Notes under the pieces: generated by a model
The model's database searches: none
The model's input: the letters and a program-made list of their open reading frames with translations, nothing else
Told to the model about the DNA's origin: nothing
Translations under genes and position numbers: made by a program
Shown: positions 35,888 to 46,440 of the stretch, piece after piece
Layout of the letters: the number at the start of each line of letters is the position of its first letter
How positions within the stretch are numbered: position 1 is the first letter of the stretch
Assembly (NCBI RefSeq): GCF_000340215.1
Contig: NW_006921541.1
Span: 2,267,527 to 2,331,526 of the forward strand
DNA: 64,000 bases
Direction of reading: 5' to 3'
DNA from: Pseudocercospora fijiensis CIRAD86
Taxonomy: Eukaryota; Ascomycota; Dothideomycetes; Mycosphaerellales; Mycosphaerellaceae

Positions 35888-37239
35888 CTACTAACGGAAC
35901 CGAGCTACTATACCTAACGAATCTAAGCTCGTTTTTAGTCTTAATCTATCCTCTTTCGGTATAAGACACTCGATAAGCAAATGCTTAGGCCGAGTCTAAC
36001 TACGAAACCTAAGACTAACTAATAGCTCTATCAACTAATCCTAATCCTCGAACTCCTTCCGCTTCTTAGTAAAGACCTTAAAGAGCGCTCGAGCTTCTTT
36101 AGATACCTACGGAGTAGTCGAGATAAAGCCGTATCGCTGAAATAGGTAATCCTTCGGAGGCTTATATAGAGATTTAGAGAATTCCAACGCTAACCCATCC
36201 TACTAGCAGCTTAGATTCCGGATACAAGCCCTCTCTGCCTTAGTAAAGATTTTATATAGCAGTAGCACTCTGCCTTCGAGAAACGCTTTCTGTTTAACTG
36301 TTAGTATCTGCCGGCTACGAACGCCGGCTATATATACCGAGTATAGAATAATTACCTGTACCCCTTCCTCCTGTAGTAATACTTCTGCCGTCCCTAGATA
36401 CCTAGCCCCGATCGCATTAATCGCAAGCTACTTTGCCTTTATAGACGTAAAGGCTTCGCTCCAATACTGATAAAGAAACTTCTACTCTATATCGAGGATA
36501 TAAAGACGACTAGTCTCGATTCCAATCCTTACTAGCTTTTTATAGTAGCTTTAACTATAATTTTCTAGATTGATAGGACTTATGCCTTAGCCCTTTACTA
36601 GTATCTCGTCTCTTTAACTATGCTCGATCCACTCCTAGCGCTTATCGTCTATAGCGTTAGGCCCTAAGACTGCACCTGTTACTAGATCGACGTATAGTAT
36701 CTCCTCGCTTTTTTTAGTTCCTTTATTCGTAGTATTAAGCTCTATCGCGGTATCCTAAACTCTAGCATTGTTGTTCTCGGCTATCTAAACATCTCCGTTA
36801 CTATCGGTCGTATCGATAGAGGTAGCGACTATAGGTCTGAATGCTATTAGTTAACGTGTTAAAGAAAAATATACCGGCTATAGCTGCCGGCTACGGCTGC
36901 CGGCTATAGCTACTAGCTACGGCCGCTAGCTAGATTAACTTACGCTGCTAGAACTTTACGCTCGAAAACTGGCCGCAATTCTTTCCTCCTCTTAGCCTTC
37001 TCTTAGGTTGTCTTCTTATTCTAACCTTTACTTTTTTCTATAGGCGCTAGCTATCGATAGAATGCCTCATTCCGCGCCTTTCTTCTCTTATCCTTAGCTC
37101 TTTTATCCTTATCTATCTTGTCCTTTCTCTCGCGGTCTCGTACGGAATTCTTCTTCGTAGAGTACTCCTCTTTAGTCTTACGCTTTTTGGTTAGACGCTT
37201 AGGTAAAACAAACTCGCGGTCTTTAGTTCCATCTTCTAT
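35888..37239 (-). pseudogene. hAT cargo gene with two introns, unknown
   Basis: Exons 37239-36944, 36836-36338 and 36289-35888 join in frame, about 397 codons. The start reads ATA where ATG is expected before GAA-GAT, consistent with TpG loss. Exon 1 is a charged basic helix (KRLTKKRKTKEEYSTKK, DKDKRAKDKRRKARNE). Exons 2-3 read LYVDLVTGAVLGPNAIDDK, LVRIGIETSRLYILDIE, YQYWSEAFTSIKAK, FLEGRVLLLYKIFTKAERA, PPKDYLFQRYGFI and ALFKVFTKKRKEFED. No family recognised; a nucleic-acid or chromatin-associated protein would fit the basic N-terminus, but that is only inference. Intron 1 (36837-36943, 107 bp, GTAAGT..CAG) and intron 2 (36290-36337, 48 bp, GTATAT..CAG) both contain copies of the TAGCCGG motif. 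Confidence 0.6.
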
Positions 37240-37399
37240 TTAGCGCGCGGCGCGCTTCTCTCTTACTATTGTAAGGGAAAGGGGCGGGGGCGTAGCGTAT
37301 AGTAGTTGTTATCGGTGTAGGTATAGAGGAAGAAGTTGAAAGTATAAGAATATCGCGAAGCCCTAATTGTTGCCGCCTACGTAACGTTATATAGGTAAG

Positions 37400-37704
37400 C
37401 TTTCGCAACTACGGCAACTACGCCCCGGCAACAGCAACTACGCCCTAGCAACGGCAACTACGCCCTAGCAACGGCAACTACGCCCTAGCAACGGTAATAA
37501 AGCGTAGTAAATACAACCTAGTAACTATTATAGCCGGCAATCGTAGCCGGCAGTCGAATAAGAGTGTCCTTGTAGCAAAACTACGCCCTAGCAACGGCAA
37601 CTACGCCCTAGCAACGGCAAAAGAGCGTAGTAAATGTAACAGAGTTACTATTATAGCCGGCAATCGTAGCCGGCAGTCGAATAAGAGTGTCCTTGTAGTA
37701 AAAC
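37400..37704. repeat. hAT subterminal minisatellite and direct repeat
   Basis: A 20-bp unit, GCAACGGCAACTACGCCCTA, runs about four times at 37425-37490 and twice at about 37576-37616. A following block of about 85 bp (about 37495-37580) that contains two TAGCCGGCA motifs is repeated at about 37619-37705. This lies just inside the right end, where hAT transposases often bind. Confidence 0.8.
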
Positions 37705-37819
37705 CAATACAGTCTCTGGTTCAAACCAGGAATCTATATAGTTCGAAAAAACCAAACCGGAACTAGGGAGCTGGTTCGCCGCTAAGAAACCAAACCATAT
37801 ACGTTTAGTAGTTCGGAAA

Positions 37820-37839
37820 CCGAACTACTACGGGGTCTA
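37820..37839 (-). repeat. hAT right terminal inverted repeat
   Basis: Inverse of 28255-28274 with one mismatch; followed by the TCCTAGCT target copy (37840-37847). Confidence 0.92.
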
Positions 37840-37847
37840 TCCTAGCT

Positions 37848-39387
37848 AGCGTAGGAACGATCGCTACCTACGATACGCAAACGATCGTCGCGACTATTAT
37901 CGTAGTCTTCGGGGCCCGCCTAAGAACCGGTCTAATCCGGTTAAGGAGAAAGGCATTATTCTATAAGAAATTAGGCGAGGCGATTATCTAAGATAATGCC
38001 TCGACGTAGTACCGACTTCTATAAGGCATATAGGCGCTACTAGTCTAGTTGTTTACGGATCTCGCTATAATCTAGCTCTATCGTAGACCCTATAGATAGC
38101 GGACGCTAGTGCCGGCTACGAGGCTCGCTATTACCTAGATTTCCCTTCGTTAGCCCGCGGCCTCGTAGCGCGTCCTTATAATTGTAGTCTATTAGGCCTC
38201 GTCTATTATCTAGTAGAGAGTATAGCGAGGATTCCTACGGCGAGGATTTATCGCTAGAGATCCTTATTAGTAACGGTCTACGTAGAAATATAGAGGGCAA
38301 TATACTATCTATATAATTATTAGGACGTCGCGCGCGTAGTTATTTCGAATAGGTAGTAGCTCTAGGCGGTCGATGCCTACTCGGAGAGAGTAGTAGCAAC
38401 GACGCCGCCTACTAAGTAATCGGCGAAAACTCTAGTGCCCGCGAAGAAGGCGAGCGATAAGTAGCCGGATCGGGCTATAGGCGTTGCTCTCCTACTCGTG
38501 CTCGTTTAATGTCCGCGGGCGAGTATACCTTAGGGAAAAACTGCTTATAATAGTACGAATCGCGAGTGTTCGGAAAAGCTGCTTTTAGCTTCTTAACTAA
38601 TTGTATTAAGGTGCTTTTATCGACTACCTACTAGCTAGGGAAGTCGATCCCGTCGAGGGTATATAGGTATAGCTCGTCGATCTTAGCCTAAGACGGTAGT
38701 AGATTTCCTAGTCGCGGGTAGTATTATAGGACGTAGGAGGCAAGCAGGTCTATACGGCCGTGCTTTGCTCTAAGTTAGACTATAAAATTCTCGCTATACT
38801 AGACGTAGTAGCCGATAAAGGTACAAATGCGTAGGATATAAGACTTAGTATCTAGTAATCTAAGATTACGGTACTAGGGTAGCGGTCGGACCGCTAGTTT
38901 AATAGATTTGTGCTTCTATCCGGGTTAGAAGCGAAACGAAGCGTAGGATTAACGTAAAGCGTTATATAGTAGAGTATCGTTACGGAGGCTGTCCGGATTA
39001 GTAGCAAAAGGTAGTTTATTAACTAGTTAGGGCTAATCCTTCCGTTGTTCCTCGAAAGGTGCCTTCCTAGGGATACGGGGAAATAGCTACTAGCCGCTAA
39101 AGCGCGGCTACCTACCGAATCCGCGGTTAGGCGATTCGGATATATAGTATATTAGTGTCGGCGAGGCACTATAGTAGGTAGCCGCCGACTAGTACGGAAT
39201 AGTATAAATCGAGTAAATATCGGTCGTAACGTAGCGAGTCGAATCGTCGCGGTCGGCGCTAGATCGGGGGAATCCTTAGCTAATTGTCTCGGTTCTTGTC
39301 GTAATTAGGACTAATAGCTCGGTTCTAGTAGAGGAGTTAATTAGTATAGAAGCTAATTAGGTCGTAATCTCAGCGAAGCTACTAAGT
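37848..39387 (-). pseudogene. Chromovirus C gag region, 5' part
   Basis: Minus-strand sequence directly after the 5' LTR, before the hAT insertion. RIP-altered frames include NTRDSYYYKQFFPKVYSPAD (about 38570). No knuckle or clear capsid motif was found here, so gag is inferred from its place in the element. Confidence 0.45.
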
Positions 39388-39558
39388 TGTTAGGATACGC
39401 TCTATAGAGCGGAGACGGACACAATTCTAGTATACAAAGATAATTTATTATTAGTTAGTTGCTAGCCTAGGAAACTATATATATTAATCGTCCTAATCTG
39501 CGGTAGGATCGATAGTATCCGGAGTAGGATCGGCCGCACTACTATCTAAACCGTAATA
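39388..39558 (-). repeat. 5' LTR of chromovirus C
   Basis: 171-bp partner of 16265-16435; ends TAATA, i.e. its CA terminus has been changed. ACTAT target copy at 39559-39563. Confidence 0.92.
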
Positions 39559-39563
39559 ACTAT

Positions 39564-41150
39564 ACTAGTCGCTCTAATGCCGAGATGCTTTAATATAGCA
39601 AATAGGACTATATTATTAAATAGGTTGTCTATAAATATATAGAAGTAGTATATTTAGAAAGGAAGTTATAGTAACAATCGGAGAATAGCGATTCTTAGCG
39701 GGCTTAGCTTCGCGCTAAGATTAAGTCTATAGGCGTAGTTAGTCGGTTATATACTACTAGGCTCGCTTACGGCGCTTTCCGAGCTTTCCGTAGCTTCCGA
39801 GTAGTTAGCGCCTCTCGAGGTAGATATATAAAAGTCGACTTTTATTTTATTAACCTCGTAGACACTACTTATTCTATTATAACTACTACCCTTAGTAAGG
39901 CTATTAAGCCTGTCTCGGCGCCGCTTATTACTCTCCTTCGCTCGCTTAATTACCTTAGCGCTAGTAAGCTACTCTTAAACGATAACTAGCCGCTCGAGGA
40001 TCCTTATTACAAATTCGTCCGTTTCGATCTCCTAAGAATACTACTTTCGAGGGCTTAAGAATAGGAAGGAATATAGGTACCCGTCCTTATATAAGCATAG
40101 GATATAGTATCCGATAGGTATTAGCTTTCCTCGCATTATTATTATATAACTAGATCGGCCTATAAACCGGATTATAGACTCGTCGATAGATATATTGCTT
40201 CTAGGAAGAATAACGCTCTTAAACCTCTCTCGTAATAGGTCCGCTAACGGCAATATCTACGACTACGTAGGCAGTCCGGAGCCTCTTAGAATAGGACTTC
40301 TATACTATAGAGCGGCCTTAATCTATCGGAAGTGCTACTTACTTATATAATCGGCAATTAGATATATAGGCTAGTATTTATCGTCCCTTTAGTAATCCGA
40401 CTTATTAGCTATTTAGATCGCTAATATATAGATAATAAGGGCTATAAAGATTAATATATCTTTACGCCCTACTAGTTTCTAAGAGTATCTAGATATAACA
40501 ATCTTAGGCTCCCTATTACGGCTAATTCGGGGGTTTCTAGCCTTATCTAGTCTAAACTCTTCTTAGGTCTCTATATACTTATTAGTATACTTAACTAGCC
40601 TGTCTATAACCTTATTAGTCTATAGGAGGTTAAAGAACTCGTACTATACGTCGTCTACCTTCGAGAGGTCCTCTTATAGGTAGATAGGCAAGTTAACCTT
40701 CCGCTAGCGCTTAGTTACCTCTAATAGCTTAAATAGGTCTTTCTTTAGGTCGTCTTCTGCTAGATAGTAGAGGCTACCGGCTCGGTTGTCTATACTAATA
40801 GTCTTAATTAGGTCGTCCTTATTTCTAGTATTATATAGCTCTTTATCTAACCCTCGAGGTACCGCTATTACTATTGCTATCGCTATCGCTATCTTATAGA
40901 ATAGACCTTCTATCTACGAATAGACGTACTTATCGTACTTAATAGGGTTACTATAAGCCTCCTTAACCTATTATAGCTACTCTTAGTTATTATCTTCTTT
41001 ATTAGCTTCTATACTATCGATAATAGTAGCTTAAAAGCGGTTTAAGCCGTCTATTATAGCTACTAACTTAGTAGGTTAAACTTTACGGTTTAAACCTTTA
41101 AGAGTTAGAATTTAGTCTCTAAGAGCGGCGGCGACTAGAAGAGGCAAAGC
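39564..41150 (-). pseudogene. piggyBac-like transposase, N-terminal and catalytic part
   Basis: Piggybac-type transposases cut and paste at TTAA sites. An intact 70-codon frame at 40041-40253 reads ISIDESIIRFIGRSSY, then a GK-LIPIGYY-LCLYKDGYLY stretch, the conserved first-Asp block of DDE_Tnp_1_7 (DExxxxFxGR...KP.P.GYK...GY). Upstream (about 40400-40330) a SDY-RDDKY block with HF-IK matches the YW...RFxxI segment that precedes it in this family. The gene continues at 16259 after chromovirus C. Start not fixed; the sequence from 41150 to 41640 has no clear frame. Confidence 0.75.
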
Positions 41151-41639
41151 GCTATTATAAGCGAGTCTAATTAAGCCTTATCTATTTACCTATAGAGCGG
41201 CTTCTATATACTAACTATATAGATACTATAGGGGTTAATCCCTATTTACCCGACGAACGCCGACTAGCAACGAGTTAACTAAGGGGATCTTCTTTACTAG
41301 GGAGCGCTTAATTGTCCTAATACAGTAAGCGTATCTAAAAGGGAAAAAATGGGAGTAATCTAGGCAAGACTACTTTAATGAAATAAATGTAGCGGCAATC
41401 AATCGGCCCGGCAGAAATAGAATCCTAACTCCGCTACAGGTGTCTACTACTGCCTTAGCGGGGTATGTGCTTACTCTATACCGTAGAATTACAGTACATT
41501 TGCAGTACCTATATTTCAACAGTATACTAAAATAACAGTATTTCTCCGGTTTTCTAAGGTAGTATTGTATGTAGAAAGATACTATTATAGCAGGTATGCT
41601 GCTTGCTAAGGCTTACTATTGATTAGCTCCTACGGTAGA

Positions 41640-41805
41640 AGTAGGTCTCTACGGTTTAGAAATCTCTACGGTAGGCAGGTCTATATAGTAGAGGCAGGTC
41701 TGTAGTAGAAGTAGGTCTTTGTAGTAGAAGCAGGTCTTTATAGCAGAAGCAGGTCTTTACAGTAGAAGCAGGTCTTTATAGCAGAAGCAGGTCTTTATAG
41801 CACGG
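41640..41805. repeat. 19-bp minisatellite
   Basis: Units of TAGCAGAAGCAGGTCTTTA and variants repeat about 6-7 times. Unlike the surroundings, most CpA steps in this stretch are intact. Confidence 0.8.
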
Positions 41806-41864
41806 TGCTTTATACGAGTAGTTTAATTCATTCGATTGTAGTATTACATATAGCTATCTATCTA

Positions 41865-41875
41865 CTCTAGCCTAG

Positions 41876-41911
<36 letters not shown>

Positions 41912-41932
41912 TTATCTATCTATCTATCTAGC
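41865..41932. repeat. CTAT microsatellite
   Basis: A run of CTAT/TATC tetranucleotides, about 15 units with two interruptions. Confidence 0.9.
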
Positions 41933-41939
41933 TTAAGGT

Positions 41940-42185
41940 CGTAGCAGAAGGCTTAGTCGTAGAATGGCTTCGGTCGCAGTAGAAGACTTCGGTCGCAGTA
42001 GAAGGCTTAGTCGTAGAATAGCTTCGGTCGTAGTAGAAGACTTCGGTCGTAGTAGAAGGCTTAGTCGTAGAATGGCTTCAGTCGTAGTAGAAGGCTTTAG
42101 TCGCAGTAGAAGGCTTAGTCGTAGAATAGCTTCAGTCGTAGTAGAAGGCTTCAGTCGCAGTAGAAGGCTTTAGTCGTAGAATAGC
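41940..42185. repeat. 54-bp tandem repeats
   Basis: About four and a half copies of a 54-bp unit built of GTCGTAGTAGAAGGCTT-type subunits. Because 54 is a multiple of three it makes an open frame (41964-42173) with an 18-residue repeat; I regard this as a satellite rather than a gene. Confidence 0.75.
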
Positions 42186-42507
42186 TCGATTGATATAAAG
42201 GAGGTCTATACTTAAAGTTAGCGATTATTAAAGTAGATGTTAGCTTCGGACTTACTAAAAAGGAAAAGGCGTATAAAGAACCGTATAAAGGGTCTAGTTT
42301 CTAGTTAGTAAAGGGCATTCTGTATTGCTAGAGATTGTATACTATAAGGAGCGTGTAAGTCTCGCGCCGCGCGTCGGCTTAGCCTGTTTATTGTTTAGTA
42401 TTCAATCTTCTGCTGTTAAGGCGGAGCTAAGCATACCTAATCAAGCTAAATGACAATATAGACGCAAGCATGCCTAGATACGGTTAGTATAGCGCTAGTT
42501 GATAATG

Positions 42508-44440
42508 CTGTAATACTCTACCTTTAGAGGAACTATAGGTCCTAATCGACGAAGAGGGCACAGTTACTGCTTCTTATATTAATAGCAGCCTTGCCCTTAG
42601 TTATCTAAAGGCCCTGTCTAGTTACTAGTACTATCCAAATCTTGCTGCTATCGATGCTGTTAATACTAACTGTAACCTACTTACTACTTAGCTTGTATAC
42701 AGATAGCTACAGTATCGGGTCCTTGCGGTCTATCTAAGCGATAGTAATAAGCGTAAAGAGTAAGATGCTACGAGCCGTACGGTATATAAAGATCTAATCG
42801 ATGCGTCTAAGATTATTACTACTGCCGCGGTATCGAACAAAATCTCCGCGGCGAAGGACAATCCGGCGCTAGCTAAGCTTGTCATCGAAGGCAAAGCGCT
42901 TGTACTAGTATATAGCATCGTTATTGTCTAGTATGCAGTTCGTCCGATTGTAGTTATACTAGTAGGCGCTAATTAGTGCGTCTTTGAATAGCTTCTTTAT
43001 ACTATCGTTGCGGATAGGAAGAAGTAAGAAGTCCTTATAGTAATACTGCAACAAGCGATCCCTAGTAGCGACGTTTCTATAATTACTAAGAATCGTATCC
43101 GTACCGTTAAGGACCGAGCGATTATTAGTCCCTTGCTTAGACCGCGGCAGCACACTATCGAAGAGCTATAGATTCTTGTCGAAGATGTCGTAGATCTAAG
43201 ATAATAGCTCCGGCTCTTTATGCTTATAGGCACCTTAGAGCAGTAGTCGTATAGTTATTTTAAGACCTTGCCGCTTAAGAAGGTCCTTCTCGGGCTTATG
43301 CTAGTTAGTAAGGTAGATCTGTTGCTTTATCGTCTTATGTTTAGCTTCGCTAGCGAGTACATTCAGGTTGCCTGCTATAGTATACTCAGCGATAGTCTCT
43401 GCGTAGTGCTATCTAATATAGACATTTGGTCGCTTTGCTATACTACGATATTTAGCCGCGCCCTTAGTCTCCTTCGGCTATTAGTCTAGACTAGGCGTCT
43501 AGCTAAGATTAGTGCTAGCAATAGGGATACTGTAGCCCCGGCTACGTTGTCGTATATATAGGTTCTTAATATTGGAAATAGTAGCGCATTCTATAAGTTC
43601 CTAGAAGATTCGCTATATAGCAATTATTTTAGTTATATAGTCGATGTGTTACTAGGCGGTAATCTTCTTAGACATAAGATATACGTTCGAGCGCGCTAGA
43701 GCAGCGAGGAAACGAACAATAATAGCTAATGTTAGAACGTTATTAGCTTCGAGTTGTAGCTACTAGGCAAGGCTATTAGCAATTTGATTTATTATAGTGC
43801 CCTACTGCGAAGCCAACTCCCGTACGGCCTCTCGGAACGATAGTTAAATATAGCTATTATTAAGCTATATACGACCTAGTATCGGCGCTATTATAGACTA
43901 ACGTGCGTGCTTAGATAGACTATATTAAGCCAGGTAGTAAAGTAGCGATTGTAGGCGGTTCTAGCCTAGAGGTATAGGAAACGTATAGATTATCTTGCCG
44001 TACTTAATCTAAGCGCTATTAGTAAGAATCTCGGCGAGGAGAACACTATAGAACATTCTAGTTATGCCCTTATACTCTAAATGGGTCGGATCTAATAGTC
44101 GTATAAGGATAATATCGAGGGCTAGGGATAGCTACTAGAGTGCTAGAGCTTCGCTAAGTATACTATATTAGCGACTATAAGTCGTTCGTGTTGTTGTTAC
44201 TATATAGGACATGTACTGCCTAATACGCTCGTTCTCGTAGTAAAAACGAAGGTCTGAAACGTCTAAGTCTAGGTTGCCTCGATCGTTAGTATACGTATAG
44301 CAGTAGCGATAGGAGACATTAGCTCTAGGACCGAGCATACCTGAATTCTCTTGCTACTAAGGCATATCTCTAATGTAATACAAAGGAAAGGCGTAGACGA
44401 GCGCGTTGCTACCTAGCAATTTAAGCTCTTATCTAATATC
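42508..44440 (+). pseudogene. RIP-altered plus-strand ORF of an unclassified element
   Basis: About 640 codons can be read on the plus strand with TAG/TAA stops of the RIP type. Parts include LDEEGTVTASYINSSLALSYL (shortened here), VYKDLIDASKIITTAAVSNK, KNRIRTVKDRAIISPLLRPR, FKTLPLKKVLLGLMLVSK and DIWSLCYTTIFSRALSLLRL; an intact stretch lies at 43268-43489. A C-terminal block has a HSSYALILQMGRIQQSYKDN phrase. This resembles no domain I can name with confidence. It is probably the main gene of a transposable element between 41.6 and 49 kb. Confidence 0.45.
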
Positions 44441-45179
44441 GAGGCTCTTTAATCGTAGGGCGATAGTACCGATAACGTCCTTAGTATTGCTACTATAAGG
44501 ACTAAGCGTAAATAGCACAATGTTAGATATTCGGTTGCGCTCTTGCATCGTAAGACTAGCTATAATAATATACTAGCCTATTAGTAAGCGGTGCATATTC
44601 CGATAGAGACTAAAGCTATTAATAAACATTAAGAATAGCGCTAAGATAACCTTTAGGTTAGATAAGTCGAACTTTAGGAGTTTCCGCCGACTATAGGTTA
44701 TAATCTCTAATTCTCTACGAATTAGATAGGTCTTATAGACTAGCCGAACGCTTCTATTGTAACCGACAATACGGCGGACTATAAAGTCGAATTTGTCCTA
44801 TAGTAGGGTCGTATACTCGATCTTGCTCTCGTACAGATAGTGTACAGCGATAAGACTAAGATCGAATAGTCGCAAGTTAGATTCGAGGAGGATATAGAAG
44901 TAGCCTTCGACCTAGAAAAGCTTATTACTAAGATAGTCTCTAGCGAGGCTTTATCGTATATACGCTAGCAAGGCATTATAAGCAATTAGCGGTACTACCT
45001 AGACAACTATAGAGCCTTTAGGTCCGTTATAATCTCCTCGAGGGTTACGCTTAGTAGGCTTACGGTTATTAATCTATACCGAAACGACCCGCCTAGTATA
45101 AGACTAGGTATTCCTATAGTTATAGGAGGCGTCGTAGTATAAAAATCGGACAAAGTCTAATAGAAATACTAGTCCGCTA

Positions 45180-46440
45180 GGCACACTAATAAACTAATAC
45201 TAATCGATAGGAGGCGTAGGCATAGGCGGCGTCTTATTATTAGCGTTTATAGTCCGAGCGATCTTCTTACCTCGAGCTGCTTTCTTCTTCTTAGGCTCGT
45301 ATAGCTCTGCAATGCTACGCGTAGGCCCTTCGCTATAAACTAGAGGCGAAGATATACTACTAGAATATCGAGCGAAGGTTCTAGACGTCGTGCGAATAGA
45401 GCTAGCCTATGCCCGGGATTAGTATAGCTCGTATAGCACCTCGATAAGCTCGGCAAGACTATTATATAGGTTCTTCGTACTCGAGCTAAGAATGCGGACA
45501 AACAGCTCTTAAGGGTTAAAGAAGTAAAGCGCTTCGGACGTCTTAATGTCGTAAGCTCTAGGTATAGTAGGTAGTGTCTTCTGCTTCTATAGAAGGATGT
45601 CCTAATAGCGTAAAGGTAGTAGCGGTAGAACTGATTTAAGATGTAGCTTAATCGTGTTAATTGACTTTAGAAGGTCGGATAATTTGCTGCCTAGTACGAG
45701 AGTCGTAAAGATCTTATATAGTAAAGCATAGTTAGACCGTAAAATGCTAACATCCTAAAGCTATAGACCGAAGGCTATCTCGAGGTTATTAATAACGCTA
45801 GTCTTGTAGCCTTTCTTCTAGTTAAGGAGCTAAGACTAGTCAATTGTAGTTAGTATAGGTAGTAGCAATATAAGGCTACCCTTTTGCTAAGCTAGAGGCG
45901 CTTGTTCTTCGTCGGCTTCTATATACTCTTAGCTAGGCAAAGCAGTAGCTTCCTATACCCGAAGAGGCTCCTCGTCTAGTTAAACCTAAACCTAATACTG
46001 CGCTGCTTTAACAACTTCCTCGACAGTAGGCTAGTTAGGATCTTTAACTGCTTGTACTAATGCGAGCTATAGGCTAAGCATATTAGTAGTTATACGTACT
46101 ATAGGATTAGCAGCTTCTATTTAGACTAATTCCTTATCGGCGCTTTTAATGCTTAGGATAATGTCGTCTATGCCTAGTATTACGCTCGAGTCTATAGCAG
46201 TAGCAGTGTTATCTTTATCTTAATCTTTATCCTTAGCGCCTTTATTATCTTCTCGAGCGCGCTTCGTTCTAGTCGGAGTATATACTCTAAGGCTAGCTAC
46301 TATTGTACCTCCGGCGGATGCGGAAATTATAGCAGCGCTGCTAGTCGAGGGTACTATTAGCTATACTGTCGCTTATAGGTTAGGCTGAATACCTAGGACG
46401 CCTAGCGGTAAGAAGGTAAAACGTATAGCTTGCTAGATTA
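45180..46440 (-). pseudogene. RIP-altered minus-strand ORF with basic C-terminus
   Basis: A minus-strand frame can be followed from about 46430 to 45180. Its C-terminal part reads AELYEPKKKKAARGKKIART, which looks like a nuclear localisation signal. It faces the plus-strand ORF at 42.5-44.4 kb (convergent), so both may belong to one element. No family recognised. Confidence 0.35.

Larger units (their letters stand above)
28438..37678. repeat. Dispersed TAGCCGG / CCGGCTA motif family of the hAT
   Basis: Clusters of 1-4 copies of TAGCCGGCA or its complement TGCCGGCTA lie at about 28441-28461, 29292-29323, 29901-29943, 30524-30549, 30575-30587, 30758-30794, 31474-31497, 32487-32508, 33898-33912, 34907-34945, 36309-36331, 36873-36910, 37531-37556 and 37656-37681. 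All lie between genes or inside introns of this element, never in a coding exon I could place. One further copy occurs outside the hAT at about 38112 and another at 15201. Confidence 0.85.
28255..37839 (-). mobile_element. hAT DNA transposon with cargo genes (two histone H3-like)
   Basis: A 9585-bp class II element. Its 8-bp duplications TCCTAGCT (28247-28254 and 37840-37847) match exactly, the hallmark of hAT insertion. Terminal inverted repeats of about 20 bp start TAGACCCCGTAGT at both ends (CAG before RIP). Inside, on the minus strand unless stated: an unknown two-intron gene (37239-35888), the hAT transposase (35625-32554), an intronless H3-like gene (32197-31556), an unknown ORF (about 31470-30795), a two-intron H3-like gene (30250-29551), and an unknown plus-strand ORF (28687-29226). 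Such a gene load is far above the usual one-gene hAT. It is inserted in the gag region of chromovirus C. Confidence 0.92.
16265..39558 (-). mobile_element. Chromovirus C: long Ty3/gypsy element, interrupted by hAT
   Basis: Two gap-free 171-bp LTRs (16265-16435 and 39388-39558), starting TGTTAGG and ending TAACA or TAATA, flanked by exact ACTAT duplications (16260-16264 and 39559-39563). Without the hAT insertion and its 8-bp duplication the element is about 13.7 kb, roughly twice the usual Ty3/gypsy size. The excess lies mostly in about 5.2 kb between the integrase/chromodomain and the 3' LTR, and in a long gag region. LTRs differ at only about 4 sites, all transitions. It is inserted in a piggyBac-like transposase gene. 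Confidence 0.9.

Noticed and set aside
28253..37841. TA target duplication (Tc1/mariner-type) for the hAT
   Set aside because: The ends can be read as TA plus GACCCC, but the flanks share a full 8-bp TCCTAGCT and the transposase is hAT, so 8 bp is right.
41220..41245. GGGGTTAA as a piggyBac right end
   Set aside because: No matching TTAACCCC end was found on the left side, so I give no ends for the piggyBac element.
41964..42173. Open frame with 18-residue repeat as a gene
   Set aside because: It is the translation of a 54-bp satellite with no other support.
42508..44440. Tyrosine recombinase (Starship captain or Crypton) or telomere-linked helicase
   Set aside because: Considered because of the size and a C-terminal GHS-like phrase, but no catalytic residues or helicase motifs could be placed.
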